Counted from the stretch's first letter, positions 7,262 through 13,818 are shown. The stretch is DNA of 13,924 bases from CAYLHU01 sp964383715 (GCA_964383715.1 CAYLHU010000013.1:1-13924), one strand, 5' to 3'. Numbers and translations: made by a program. Notes: generated from the sequence alone by a model not told the origin.

Positions 7262-7846
7262 ATGCGATCAAAGGGATTCACTTTAATTGAAATTTTAATG
7301 GTTATCGCAATTTTTCTTTTAATTGCGGTGGTTATTTTTGATGTCTATGTTTCATCTCAAGGGGTCTATAAAAAAGGGGAAAATCAAGCTGAACTTCTGC
7401 AAAATGGAAGAATAATTATAGAAAGAATGACTAGAGAAATTCGCCAGGCGGAGGAGATGGTTAGCGCTTTGCCTCAAACTTTTGATAACCCTGATAGTCC
7501 TCCCCTTTCCGAAATTGAGTTTCAAGACGGTCATACGACTTCCACCGATTACTATTATATCCGTTATTATATTCCCGAGGGGACGGAGGAAATATATCGG
7601 CAATATAGGGTTTATTGTTTTGACGATTGCCAAAGTTGCGTTGATTATTTTCGTTGGGATGAAAATAAAATAGAGGGCGAAGAAATAATTCCTGTTCAGG
7701 TTTGTAATTTAGAGGAAAAAATAATTGGTGAGTATCTAACTGACTTGAAAATTTGGGGGGATAGTTTGGTTAATATTTCTCTTATTTTAAAAAAGAGCAA
7801 CCAAGAGATTGAACTTAAAACAAGTATTTTCGGCCGAAACCTTTAA
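7262..7846 (+). CDS. PilW-like type IV pilus minor pseudopilin
   Basis: A 194-residue prepilin-like protein. Leader MRSKG is cleaved before F6, with E10 as the Glu-5 (GFTLIEILMVIAIFLLIAVVIFDVY). The following NGRIIIERMTREIRQAEEMV (about 48-67) is the hallmark long helix of PilW/GspJ-type minor pilins. Cys residues appear in CFDDCQSCVD (118-127) and VQVCN (about 147), so disulfides outside the cell are possible. No Shine-Dalgarno is seen before ATG 7262. It follows a structured spacer and is followed 22 bases later by the PilX-like gene. Confidence 0.87.
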   Translation: MRSKGFTLIEILMVIAIFLLIAVVIFDVYVSSQGVYKKGENQAELLQNGRIIIERMTREIRQAEEMVSALPQTFDNPDSPPLSEIEFQDGHTTSTDYYYIRYYIPEGTEEIYRQYRVYCFDDCQSCVDYFRWDENKIEGEEIIPVQVCNLEEKIIGEYLTDLKIWGDSLVNISLILKKSNQEIELKTSIFGRNL

Positions 7847-7868
7847 AATAGAGTATCAATAAGTTAAA

Positions 7869-9227
7869 ATGAATAAGAAAGAAAAAGGAAGTGTTCTGAT
7901 ATTAGCCGTTTTAATTTTGGGTGTTCTTTTATTCGTCGGCTCTTATCTTCTCTCTTTTGCTTTTACCGGCTCAAAAATGGCTGACAGCCAAGCCGTTGCC
8001 ACCCAGACCTATTATTTGGCCGAAGCCGGGATAAAAGAAGCAGTTTTTAAATTGAAAAATGATTCAGTTTGGAAAAGCGCCTTTGAGACCCTCCCGACGG
8101 TTGAAGACCCTGATTGTTCTTCTTGGTCAATTGTTCCTTATACTCGGGATGCCGATTTATTTGAGAATGGAGGATATTCAATCACTGTTAATAATCTTGG
8201 TTGCGCCAAAGCGGAGATAATCTCCCAAGCGAGAATTCAGACATCGGGCGATAAAATGGCTCAAAGAATTGTGAGGGTGAAGGTCTTTAAGGCGATTGGG
8301 AGTCCTGTTTCGGATTTTGCTATTTTCACCGGTGGAGCCAGTGAGAATCTTTATATTAAATTTACCGACCCCCTGAATATCCATAATGGTAATCTTTTTT
8401 CCAACAAGAGTATAAATATTAAATATTATAGCGAGGTCAATGTGGATAAAAAGGCCTTATCTAATGGGAACATTCTTGTTTCTTTAAATTCTCAATTGAA
8501 CGCCACCAGTTGTTCGGATAATATGTGTGATTTAGGTTGCGAGGCGAGCGCGGATTGTCCTCCGGAAAAAATATCAATGCCTTCTTTGGATTTTGACTCC
8601 GAGAGCGGGGATTCTTATCTTTCTTCGGCTCAAAATGATATCTGTTCTTCCGTGAGGATTGATGGAAAAACAAATTGCCTTTTCAGTTCAGAGGAGTTTG
8701 AATTATTAATGTGGCAAAATTATCCTCAACTTTCTTTACCCGAAAATGTTGTTGTTTATGTGACAGGAGATATAAATATCAGGGCCGGTGAAGAATTAAC
8801 GGTTAATGGTGTTTTGGCTGGCGACAGGGATATTAATATCGGAGAGGATTATTGTTGGGGGAGGTCGGAATATCCCTATTTCCGCTGTGGGAACGCTCAA
8901 TTAAAGGTGAATAGGCCGGGATTACCTGAAGATAATTTTCCTTCCGGTATTTTGGCGAAAAGGAAAATAAGTGGAGGAGGTTTTTTGGGGTTGGGAGTAG
9001 GGTCCTTAAATATAAATGGCTTGGTTTATGCCGGAGATGAGATTAGAATTTCTTCAGCCGGTTCTCCGATTGAAATTCATGGGGGGATTGCGGCAAGAAA
9101 ATTCACATTATCAAGCCTTTGGCAGGGGGTTGATATATATTTGGACTCCGATGTCATAATTGATACTTTTAAAAACCCAAGTTATTCACCTATAATTACT
9201 ATTGATCACTGGGAGGAAGAATATTAA
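7869..9227 (+). CDS. PilX-like pilus assembly protein with a long extracellular domain
   Basis: A 452-residue protein with a PilX-type N-terminus: MNKKEKGSVLILAVLILGVLLFVGSYLLSFAF, then TYYLAEAGIKEAVFKL (47-62), the conserved helix of PilX/GspK minor pilins. It lacks the GFT motif, having KGSVLI, as usual for PilX. Most of the protein is a secreted beta-rich domain with repeated short strands (INIRAGEELTVNGVLAGDRD, then INGLVYAGDEIRISSAG), which looks like a beta-roll or beta-helix stack. A Cys cluster (CSDNMCDLGCEASADC, about 215-230) suggests disulfides or metal binding. At 452 residues it is far larger than the 150-200 typical of proteobacterial PilX, so the pilus tip may carry a sizable adhesin-like domain (inference). 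ATG 7869 has no Shine-Dalgarno. Confidence 0.83.
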   Translation: MNKKEKGSVLILAVLILGVLLFVGSYLLSFAFTGSKMADSQAVATQTYYLAEAGIKEAVFKLKNDSVWKSAFETLPTVEDPDCSSWSIVPYTRDADLFENGGYSITVNNLGCAKAEIISQARIQTSGDKMAQRIVRVKVFKAIGSPVSDFAIFTGGASENLYIKFTDPLNIHNGNLFSNKSINIKYYSEVNVDKKALSNGNILVSLNSQLNATSCSDNMCDLGCEASADCPPEKISMPSLDFDSESGDSYLSSAQNDICSSVRIDGKTNCLFSSEEFELLMWQNYPQLSLPENVVVYVTGDINIRAGEELTVNGVLAGDRDINIGEDYCWGRSEYPYFRCGNAQLKVNRPGLPEDNFPSGILAKRKISGGGFLGLGVGSLNINGLVYAGDEIRISSAGSPIEIHGGIAARKFTLSSLWQGVDIYLDSDVIIDTFKNPSYSPIITIDHWEEEY

Positions 9228-9283
9228 AGAGTTTGGTCTAAAATTTGAAGTCGTAGGTGAACAAATTTTGGTAACTAAACCTT

Positions 9284-9390
9284 TACCCAGCACTTATTTC
9301 TATGAAAACATTGTAAGGGTTTTAATTTTGTAATTTTGAATGATAATGTTAATTCCTATTTTGTGTTTTTATAGAAATAAGTGCTGGGTA
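9284..9390 (+). mobile_element. 107-bp MITE-like element, perfect 20-bp inverted ends including flanking TA
   Basis: TACCCAGCACTTATTTCTAT (9284-9303) is the exact reverse complement of 9371-9390. The 67 bases between are AT-rich and non-coding. The outermost TA on both sides fits a TA target-site duplication as made by IS630/Tc1-mariner transposases; the element proper would then begin CCCAGC and end GCTGGG. It carries no transposase, so any movement would depend on an enzyme elsewhere. It sits between the PilX-like gene and pilM, after 56 unremarkable bases (9228-9283). Confidence 0.65.
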
Positions 9391-9514
9391 TAAGAATCTG
9401 TAATCCGCCCAACTTTTTACTTCGTAAAGGCATAAGCGGAAACATATTCTAATAAGAATCTGTAATCCGCCAAACTTTTTACTTCGTAAAAACTTGGGCG
9501 GGAACATCTTCTAA
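9391..9514 (+). repeat. Two tandem 62-bp hairpin repeats directly upstream of pilM
   Basis: Unit 1 is 9391-9452 and unit 2 is 9453-9514, in perfect 62-base register: both begin TAAGAATCTGTAATCCGCC and end ACAT-TTCTAA, differing mainly at positions 33-50 of the unit. Unit 2 folds into a long hairpin: CCGCC (9467-9471) with GGCGG (9497-9501), and TTTTTAC (9476-9482) with GTAAAAA (9486-9492), loop TTC. Unit 1 has decayed pairing on its right arm. The outer arms (AAGAATCTGT against TTAGAAGATGT read from the other strand) are also related, so each unit is a near-palindrome. The last unit ends 3 bases before the pilM start. Confidence 0.8.
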
Positions 9515-9517
9515 TAT

Positions 9518-10591
9518 ATGTTTAAATTGGAACCAGATTTTTTTGGGCTCGACATTTCAGATTTTTCTTTGAAATTCGCGAAATTAAAAAAAAGAAAAAA
9601 TTCTTCCGAATTGGTTTCTTATGGCGAGGAAAAAATTCCTAAGGGGATAATCGAAAATGGTCAGGTGAAAGATGGAGACGGATTGGCTCGCCTCATCAAC
9701 GGCGGGTTGGAAAAAAGTCAGGGGGAAAAAATTAAAACGAATTATGTCGCTTTGTCTTTACCTGAAGAGAGGTCTTTTTTAGATGTCATTCAGATTCCTT
9801 TGATGGAAAAAGAAGAGATTAAAACGGCTGTCTATCATGAAATAGAAAATCATATTCCTCTTAAGCTGGATAAAGTTAATTTCGACTTTCAGAAAATTCC
9901 GCCTCTCTCTAAAAATCAAAACTATCAGGAAATTTTGATGGGGGCAGTTCCCAAAGCTGTCGTTGAAACCTATTTAAAGGCACTTGAAAAATCCAAACTC
10001 AAACCGGTATTTTTAGAAGTGGAATCCCTCTCTATAGTTAGGTCTTTGATAAAAAAAACAACCTTTCGGGGTTCTCTCCTGATAATTGACTTTGGCGGTT
10101 CCAGAACAAGTTTTATTAACTATTTAGGAAAAAGCCTTAGGTTCACCTCTTCCTTCCCTCTGTCTTCTTCCGATTTAACCGATTCCCTTTCTAATAAGTT
10201 TAAAATTTCTTTTGAGGATGCCGAGGTTTTAAAAATAAAAGAAGGATTAGAGGGAGAAAGGGAAATTAAAAAGGTTTTAGTTGATGCCTTAGGCGGATTG
10301 GTTAAACAAATAAAAATTCACCTTAATTATTATTGTTCTTATGAAAGAGAGAGACAGACATTGGGCGAGAGGATAGAGCCCGAAAAAATTTTACTTTGTG
10401 GAAACGGAGCAAACTTGAAAGGTCTTCCCGGCTTTCTTAGTTCAAAACTTAATATAGATGTCCAAATTGGAGACCCTCTAATCAATATTTTGAATAAAAA
10501 TTCAAAGAGTAATTTAAAGATGTCTTCCCAAAAATCTTTGGGTTATACAACTGCTTTAGGTTTAGCCCTAAAAAACATTTATGACGATTAA
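9518..10591 (+). CDS. pilM: Type IV pilus assembly protein PilM (actin-like ATPase)
   Basis: A 357-residue cytoplasmic actin/FtsA-fold protein that binds the N-terminus of PilN and links the assembly motor to the alignment complex. The phosphate-1 region is FFGLDISDFSLKFAKL (8-23). The phosphate-2 region is IIDFGGSRTSF, with D191 and the GG turn. The adenosine region is LLCGNGANLKGL near residue 290. The segment LSLPEERSFLDVIQIPLMEKEEI (about 84-106) is the PilM signature. Length is normal. The ATG follows the tandem hairpin repeats with no Shine-Dalgarno. The 3' end overlaps pilN by 11 bases, so translation of pilM and pilN is probably coupled. Confidence 0.95.
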   Translation: MFKLEPDFFGLDISDFSLKFAKLKKRKNSSELVSYGEEKIPKGIIENGQVKDGDGLARLINGGLEKSQGEKIKTNYVALSLPEERSFLDVIQIPLMEKEEIKTAVYHEIENHIPLKLDKVNFDFQKIPPLSKNQNYQEILMGAVPKAVVETYLKALEKSKLKPVFLEVESLSIVRSLIKKTTFRGSLLIIDFGGSRTSFINYLGKSLRFTSSFPLSSSDLTDSLSNKFKISFEDAEVLKIKEGLEGEREIKKVLVDALGGLVKQIKIHLNYYCSYERERQTLGERIEPEKILLCGNGANLKGLPGFLSSKLNIDVQIGDPLINILNKNSKSNLKMSSQKSLGYTTALGLALKNIYDD

Positions 10592-11144
10592 TCTTTTACC
10601 GGAAGAAAATAAAAAGGAAATTGGAAGAGAAAAAATGTGGAAAAAGGTTTTTATTATCCTAATTTTTATTTTGGTCTTTATCCTTATTCTTATATCGGTT
10701 CTTTTTTGTATAAAGGATTATTTATCTTTAAAAATAAAACCCCTGAATATCTCCTTAATGGACAAACAAGAAAAAATATCAAGTTTTAATTCTCAAGATT
10801 TTCAAGGTTTAACCATCAAGACAAACGAGAACCTTTTAAAAATTAAGGAATTTAAAGAAAAACGAGTTTTGTTCGTTCCCGTTTTTGAAAAAATTGATTT
10901 GTTGGCAAAAGGTTCCATTTATTTAACAAATGCCTCTTTCCAAAAAAATGTCCAAGAAAAGGAGACCGTTGTTAATGTCAATATTGATGGTCGGGCTAAA
11001 AGTAGAGAGGACTTATTTTATTTCAAAGAAAGTTTAGGAAAAGAAGAAAATTTTAAAGATGTTTATTTTTCGCCGGGTTCTTGGGTGGAACCGATAAATG
11101 TTCTTTTTTCTTTAAGTTTTATATTAAAAACAGATGATTTCTAA
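10581..11144 (+). CDS. pilN: Type IV pilus assembly protein PilN
   Basis: A 187-residue bitopic membrane protein. The N-terminal MTINLLPEE is the conserved PilN motif that docks on PilM. One membrane span runs at about 22-46, then a periplasm-side or extracytoplasmic coiled and beta domain (IYLTNASFQ, VNVNIDGRAKSREDLFYFKESL) of the PilN/GspL ferredoxin-like type that pairs with PilO. The start is inside the last codons of pilM (11-base overlap), and its end overlaps the next gene by 11 bases. Confidence 0.92.
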   Translation: MTINLLPEENKKEIGREKMWKKVFIILIFILVFILILISVLFCIKDYLSLKIKPLNISLMDKQEKISSFNSQDFQGLTIKTNENLLKIKEFKEKRVLFVPVFEKIDLLAKGSIYLTNASFQKNVQEKETVVNVNIDGRAKSREDLFYFKESLGKEENFKDVYFSPGSWVEPINVLFSLSFILKTDDF

Positions 11145-11685
11145 TAATAAAAATTACTTTATATTGATTCTTTGGATTATTTTTTTAGGGGTATTAACAG
11201 GAGTTGTTATCTTCCCTTGCCTTAGGGATATAGAGAAGGAATCCCAACAAATTGTTTTTCAAAAGAAAATTCTTAACTTCTTTGAAAATAGAATCAAGGA
11301 TTTTCAAAATGTTCAAGAGGGCTATTATTTATATCAACCAGTAGCTGAAAAAATAGGTGTTTCCTTTATTGACAGGGAAGTCCCTATTGAATTTATTGAG
11401 TTTTTAGAAAAAGAAGCGGGGGATTTTGGACTTACAATAGATATTTCTCCCTTCAATGTCCCATTTGACGAAAAAGATCTTTGGTTGTCGGCGGGATTTC
11501 AAGTTTTTTTAAAAGGTAATTTTTCAGATTGCTTGAAGTTTTTGGAGAGGTTGGAAAAAAGTCCATGGTTAGTTGATATTTTACAGTTAAGGGTCGGAGA
11601 GGTTAAAAAGGAATTGTCTTTTATTTTGACCCTAAAGGTTTTTTCGGACGAGCCGTTTTTAAAAGAAAATGAAGATAAAAAATAA
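11134..11685 (+). CDS. pilO: PilO-like type IV pilus alignment protein
   Basis: A 183-residue bitopic membrane protein. It has a span at about 7-28 (YFILILWIIFLGVLTGVVIF), a coiled segment at 32-60, and an extracytoplasmic ferredoxin-like domain (VPIEFIEFLEKEAGDFGLTIDISPF; then VFLKGNFSDCLKFLERLEKSPWLVDI). This is the PilO arrangement, and the last part is the typical PilO phrase in which a small-domain helix follows FxGxF. Gene order pilM-pilN-pilO supports the call. It overlaps pilN by 11 and the next gene by 17 bases. Confidence 0.87.
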   Translation: MISNNKNYFILILWIIFLGVLTGVVIFPCLRDIEKESQQIVFQKKILNFFENRIKDFQNVQEGYYLYQPVAEKIGVSFIDREVPIEFIEFLEKEAGDFGLTIDISPFNVPFDEKDLWLSAGFQVFLKGNFSDCLKFLERLEKSPWLVDILQLRVGEVKKELSFILTLKVFSDEPFLKENEDKK

Positions 11686-11989
11686 GAATATAAAAAAAAT
11701 CTTTTTTAAGATTCTAAATAAGTTTTGGCAAAATTTGTTTTTGATTTTAATCGCTCTTTTGCTTTTAGACGCTATTATTGGAGCATTTTATTTTTTCCAT
11801 TATTCTTCTAAGGTAGAAAAAGAGGAGAGTGGCTTTTATTTGCCTTTGGATGTAAATCGGAATTTAATTGATAACCTTTTGGCGGACTATCAAAAAAGAC
11901 AAATACTTTTTGAAGACGCGAAAGAAAAAACCTATCCCGACCTTTTTCAAAAAATAGAGTTTGGAGAAATTATTGAAAAGAGCGAATGA
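11669..11989 (+). CDS. Small single-span membrane protein at the end of the pilus operon
   Basis: A 106-residue protein of unrecognised family. A Lys-rich N-terminus (KIKNKNIKKIFFKILNKF) precedes one span at about 22-44 (NLFLILIALLLLDAIIGAFYFF), giving an N-in orientation. The outer part is a short acidic, charged helix (FYLPLDVNRNLIDNLLADYQ, residues 57-76, then KRQILFEDAKEKTYPDLF). It overlaps pilO by 17 bases, so it is part of the same operon. Position suggests an accessory to the PilM/N/O complex, taking the place PilP holds in Gram-negative systems, but there is no lipobox and no sequence link to PilP that I can see. The spacer to the tRNAs has no clear terminator. Confidence 0.75.
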   Translation: MKIKNKNIKKIFFKILNKFWQNLFLILIALLLLDAIIGAFYFFHYSSKVEKEESGFYLPLDVNRNLIDNLLADYQKRQILFEDAKEKTYPDLFQKIEFGEIIEKSE

Positions 11990-12014
11990 ATAGGGCAAAA
12001 ACTCTGTCTTTGCC

Positions 12015-12043
12015 TTTACTAAGTTCTATTTTTAGGTTAGAAT
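12015..12043 (+). promoter_or_regulatory. Promoter of the tRNA-Arg / tRNA-His pair
   Basis: TTTACT (12015-12020), a 17-base spacer, and TAGAAT (12038-12043) put the start of transcription near 12050, about 8 bases before the first tRNA. Confidence 0.6.
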
Positions 12044-12057
12044 GCTGGTATCTTTTT

Positions 12058-12131
12058 GCCCTCGTAGCATAATCGGACAATGCAGTGGCCTTCTAAGCCG
12101 AAGACTGGAGGTTCGAATCCTCCCGAGGGCA
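12058..12131 (+). tRNA. tRNA-Arg(UCU)
   Basis: A 74-base cloverleaf. The acceptor is GCCCTCG (12058-12064) with CGAGGGC (12124-12130) and discriminator A12131; the D arm is GCAT/ATGC; the T arm is GGAGG-TTCGAAT-CCTCC. The loop CTTCTAA gives anticodon TCT at 12092-12094, reading AGA (AGG by wobble). The anticodon stem is weak: only three Watson-Crick pairs next to the loop, then a T-G and a G-A at its outer end. CCA is not encoded. Confidence 0.93.
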
Positions 12132-12134
12132 CTT

Positions 12135-12206
12135 GGTGGCTATGGTGTAGTGGTAACACAACTCTCTGTGGAGGAGTTATCGCCGGTTCGAATCCGACTA
12201 GCCACC
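12135..12206 (+). tRNA. tRNA-His(GUG)
   Basis: The acceptor is GTGGCTA (12136-12142) with TAGCCAC (12199-12205). An extra G at 12135 faces C12206, the G-1:C73 pair that identifies tRNA-His. The anticodon GTG is at 12168-12170 in loop CTGTGGA. The T arm is GCCGG-TTCGAAT-CCGAC, with one C-A mismatch (12183 against 12197). It begins 3 bases after tRNA-Arg(UCU), so both are cut from one transcript. CCA is not encoded. Confidence 0.93.
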
Positions 12207-12358
12207 CACTCAAGCAAGGCGAAGCCGAGCGAAGAGTAGAAAAGATTTTTGAAAAAAATCTTTGACTGCCCAAGCTTTTGCGAAGCAATAATGAATTTAT
12301 CATTGAGCGCAAAATTAGAAATTAAAAATTAGAAATTAGAAATTAGAAATTTATATCT
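12207..12358 (+). other. Spacer between tRNAs with GAA-loop hairpins and a 7-bp microsatellite
   Basis: No gene. Small hairpins with GAA loops occur: GGC-GAA-GCC (12218-12226), AAAGATTTTT-GAA-AAAAATCTTT (12241-12263, 10 bp, perhaps the tRNA pair's terminator although no T-run follows), and TTGC-GAA-GCAA (12278-12288). AATGA/TCATT pairs across 12290-12304. From 12312 to 12351 the words AAATTAG/AAATTAA repeat in a 7-base register. Confidence 0.6.
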
Positions 12359-12433
12359 GCCCCTGTAGTTCAACGGATAGAACAAAGGACTCCTAAGCCT
12401 TAGATAAAGGTTCAATTCCTTTCAGGGGCACCA
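12359..12433 (+). tRNA. tRNA-Arg(CCU), CCA encoded
   Basis: The acceptor is GCCCCTG (12359-12365) with CAGGGGC (12423-12429), discriminator A12430 and genomic CCA at 12431-12433, unlike the two tRNAs before it. The D arm is GTTC/GAAC; the T arm is AAAGG-TTCAATT-CCTTT. The anticodon CCT (12392-12394) in loop CTCCTAA reads AGG. The anticodon-stem pair next to the loop is an A-G mismatch. No clear promoter of its own is seen; it may be read from upstream. Confidence 0.92.
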
Positions 12434-12549
12434 ATCGCTTTGCTCAAAATAAAAAATAAAATATAAAAAATCAAAAAGAGTTTAAAAATTGCCAAAGAAC
12501 CTGTAAAAAACATTGGCTCGAATCATATTTTGGGAAAAGAAAATTTTTA

Positions 12550-13515
12550 ATGTTAATTAAAATGAATAAAAAATTTAAAAAAATTCTTACTATTGGGATT
12601 AGCGAATTCGTATTAGATTTTGCGTATTGGCAAAGAATTAAAACGTTGGCCGAAAAAATAATCAACCTTCCCAAAGATAGTTCTGAAATAAAAAGTGAAT
12701 TAATTGATACGGACTGCTTGCTTACAGGATTTGGCATAATAGTTAATAAGGAAATTATAGATAGTGCTCCTAGTTTGAAATATATCGGGATATTAGCTAC
12801 TGCTTATGGCAAGGTTGATGTTGATTACGCGAAGAGCAAAAGAATTTCTGTTTGTAATATTCCGGGGTATGCGACTGAAGCAGTTGCAGAATTTGTCTTC
12901 GGTATAATTCTTGAACATATTAGGGAGATAGAAAGAGGGAAGAAACAAACAAGAGAGAGCAACTATTCTGAAGCCGGTTTTTCAGCTATTGAAATTAAAG
13001 ATAAGATATTCGGAATTTTAGGTTTGGGGAGGATTGGTAGCAGGGTTGCAGAAATAGCTTTGGGCTTTGGTGCAGATGTTAGGTATTGGAATATAGACAG
13101 AAGGAAGGAATTTGAGATAAAAGGCATAAAATATGAAGATGCGGATGATTTAATCCCTAAATGTGATTTCCTCTCATTACATTTTGCTCAAGTAAAAGAT
13201 ACTGAAAATTTTTTGAGCAAAGAAAGAATTCAAAAAATTAAGAAGGGAACTATTGTGATAAATACAGCACCAATGGAATTAGTGGACATCGATGCTTTAG
13301 AGAAAAGATTGGCGGGCAAAGACATAACTTTTATTTTAGACCATTCTGACGAAATGTCCCCGGAGAATATAAAGAAACTTTTAAAATTTGAGAATTGTAT
13401 AATTTATCCACCAATCGCTTATATAACAAAAGAGGCAAGGATAGCGAAACAGGAAATTTTTGTTGGGAATATCGAGAGCTTTCTTGAAGAATCTCCAATA
13501 AACCAAGTGAACTGA
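12550..13515 (+). CDS. D-2-hydroxyacid dehydrogenase-fold protein lacking the usual catalytic Arg and His
   Basis: A 321-residue protein, normal length for NAD-dependent D-2-hydroxyacid dehydrogenases (phosphoglycerate / lactate dehydrogenase superfamily). The N-terminal substrate domain includes LKYIGILATAYGKVDVDYAKSK and the family motif VCNIPGYATEAVAEFVFGIIL. The NAD-binding motif G158-x-G-x-x-G163 (GLGRIGSRVAEIALGFGADV) is intact. At the catalytic sites, INTAPMELVD carries P241 where the family has Arg (NTARG), and IIYPPIAYITKEA carries P288 where the family has His (TPHI). A Glu in SDEMSP (E268) may be the third residue. The protein may be a pseudo-enzyme, an NAD-sensing protein, or use a different mechanism. 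Either ATG 12550 or ATG 12562 could be the start; no Shine-Dalgarno separates them. It is a single gene after an AT-rich, gene-free spacer (12434-12549). Confidence 0.88.
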   Translation: MLIKMNKKFKKILTIGISEFVLDFAYWQRIKTLAEKIINLPKDSSEIKSELIDTDCLLTGFGIIVNKEIIDSAPSLKYIGILATAYGKVDVDYAKSKRISVCNIPGYATEAVAEFVFGIILEHIREIERGKKQTRESNYSEAGFSAIEIKDKIFGILGLGRIGSRVAEIALGFGADVRYWNIDRRKEFEIKGIKYEDADDLIPKCDFLSLHFAQVKDTENFLSKERIQKIKKGTIVINTAPMELVDIDALEKRLAGKDITFILDHSDEMSPENIKKLLKFENCIIYPPIAYITKEARIAKQEIFVGNIESFLEESPINQVN

Positions 13516-13747
13516 TACAAAATTTTATTTGGGGAATAAAGAATTTATGCCGCCAAAGAAAAACTTGAAATTGTTAAAGATCGTGGCGAAGCCACTCAAA
13601 TTTTAAGTAGTTTGCCGTCGCCACTACAAGTGGCGAAAAATGTTCGAATTATTTTCACAATACAGCACATTTTTTAGAGATATATTAAAATATAAAGCAT
13701 AATCTAAAAAAATAAGTCGGGGAATAGTCCAATTCAAAAAGTGAATA
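13516..13747 (+). other. Gene-free spacer with two hairpins and a possible decayed reading frame
   Basis: No confident gene. GTGGC-GAA-GCCAC (13583-13595) and TCGCCACT-ACA-AGTGGCGA (13618-13636) are clear hairpins that share AGTGGC words. A frame open from 13540 to 13677 would read RIYAAKEKLEIVKDRGEATQ and on to IFTIQHIF, with protein-like composition but no start codon near its beginning; it may be a gene remnant or chance. Confidence 0.45.
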
Positions 13748-13818
13748 ATTTGTATCGTTTTAGGACGATCGTCTTATTTCGATTTGTATCGTTTTAGGAC
13801 GATCGTCCTATTTCGATA
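13748..13818 (+). repeat. Two 34-bp direct repeats, each with a GGACGATCGTCC-type palindrome (operator-like)
   Basis: Copies are 13748-13781 and 13782-13815, identical except for one base. The second contains the perfect 16-bp palindrome TAGGACGATCGTCCTA (13795-13810); in the first it reads TAGGACGATCGTCTTA. Copy 2 has a second layer of symmetry: TATCG (13787-13791) and CGATA (13814-13818) flank the core at equal distance, each with a TTT spacer. Such a dyad suits a dimeric DNA-binding protein. Confidence 0.8.

Noticed and set aside
7352..7633. Minus-strand 93-residue frame within the PilW-like gene
   Set aside because: It lies wholly inside a gene with a clear pilin signature and shows no motif of its own.
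9228..9517. Missed short gene between the PilX-like gene and pilM
   Set aside because: The spacer is accounted for by inverted and tandem repeats and no frame shows protein character.
12241..12263. Confident rho-independent terminator for the tRNA pair
   Set aside because: The stem has almost no GC and is followed by GACTGCC rather than a T-run, so it is listed only as a hairpin.
12037..12312. Protein-coding frames across the tRNA region
   Set aside because: They overlap tRNA-Arg(UCU) and tRNA-His on both strands and are shadows of the RNA genes.
13748..13815. CRISPR array from the 34-base repeats
   Set aside because: The two copies are directly abutting with no spacer, there are only two, and no cas gene is present.
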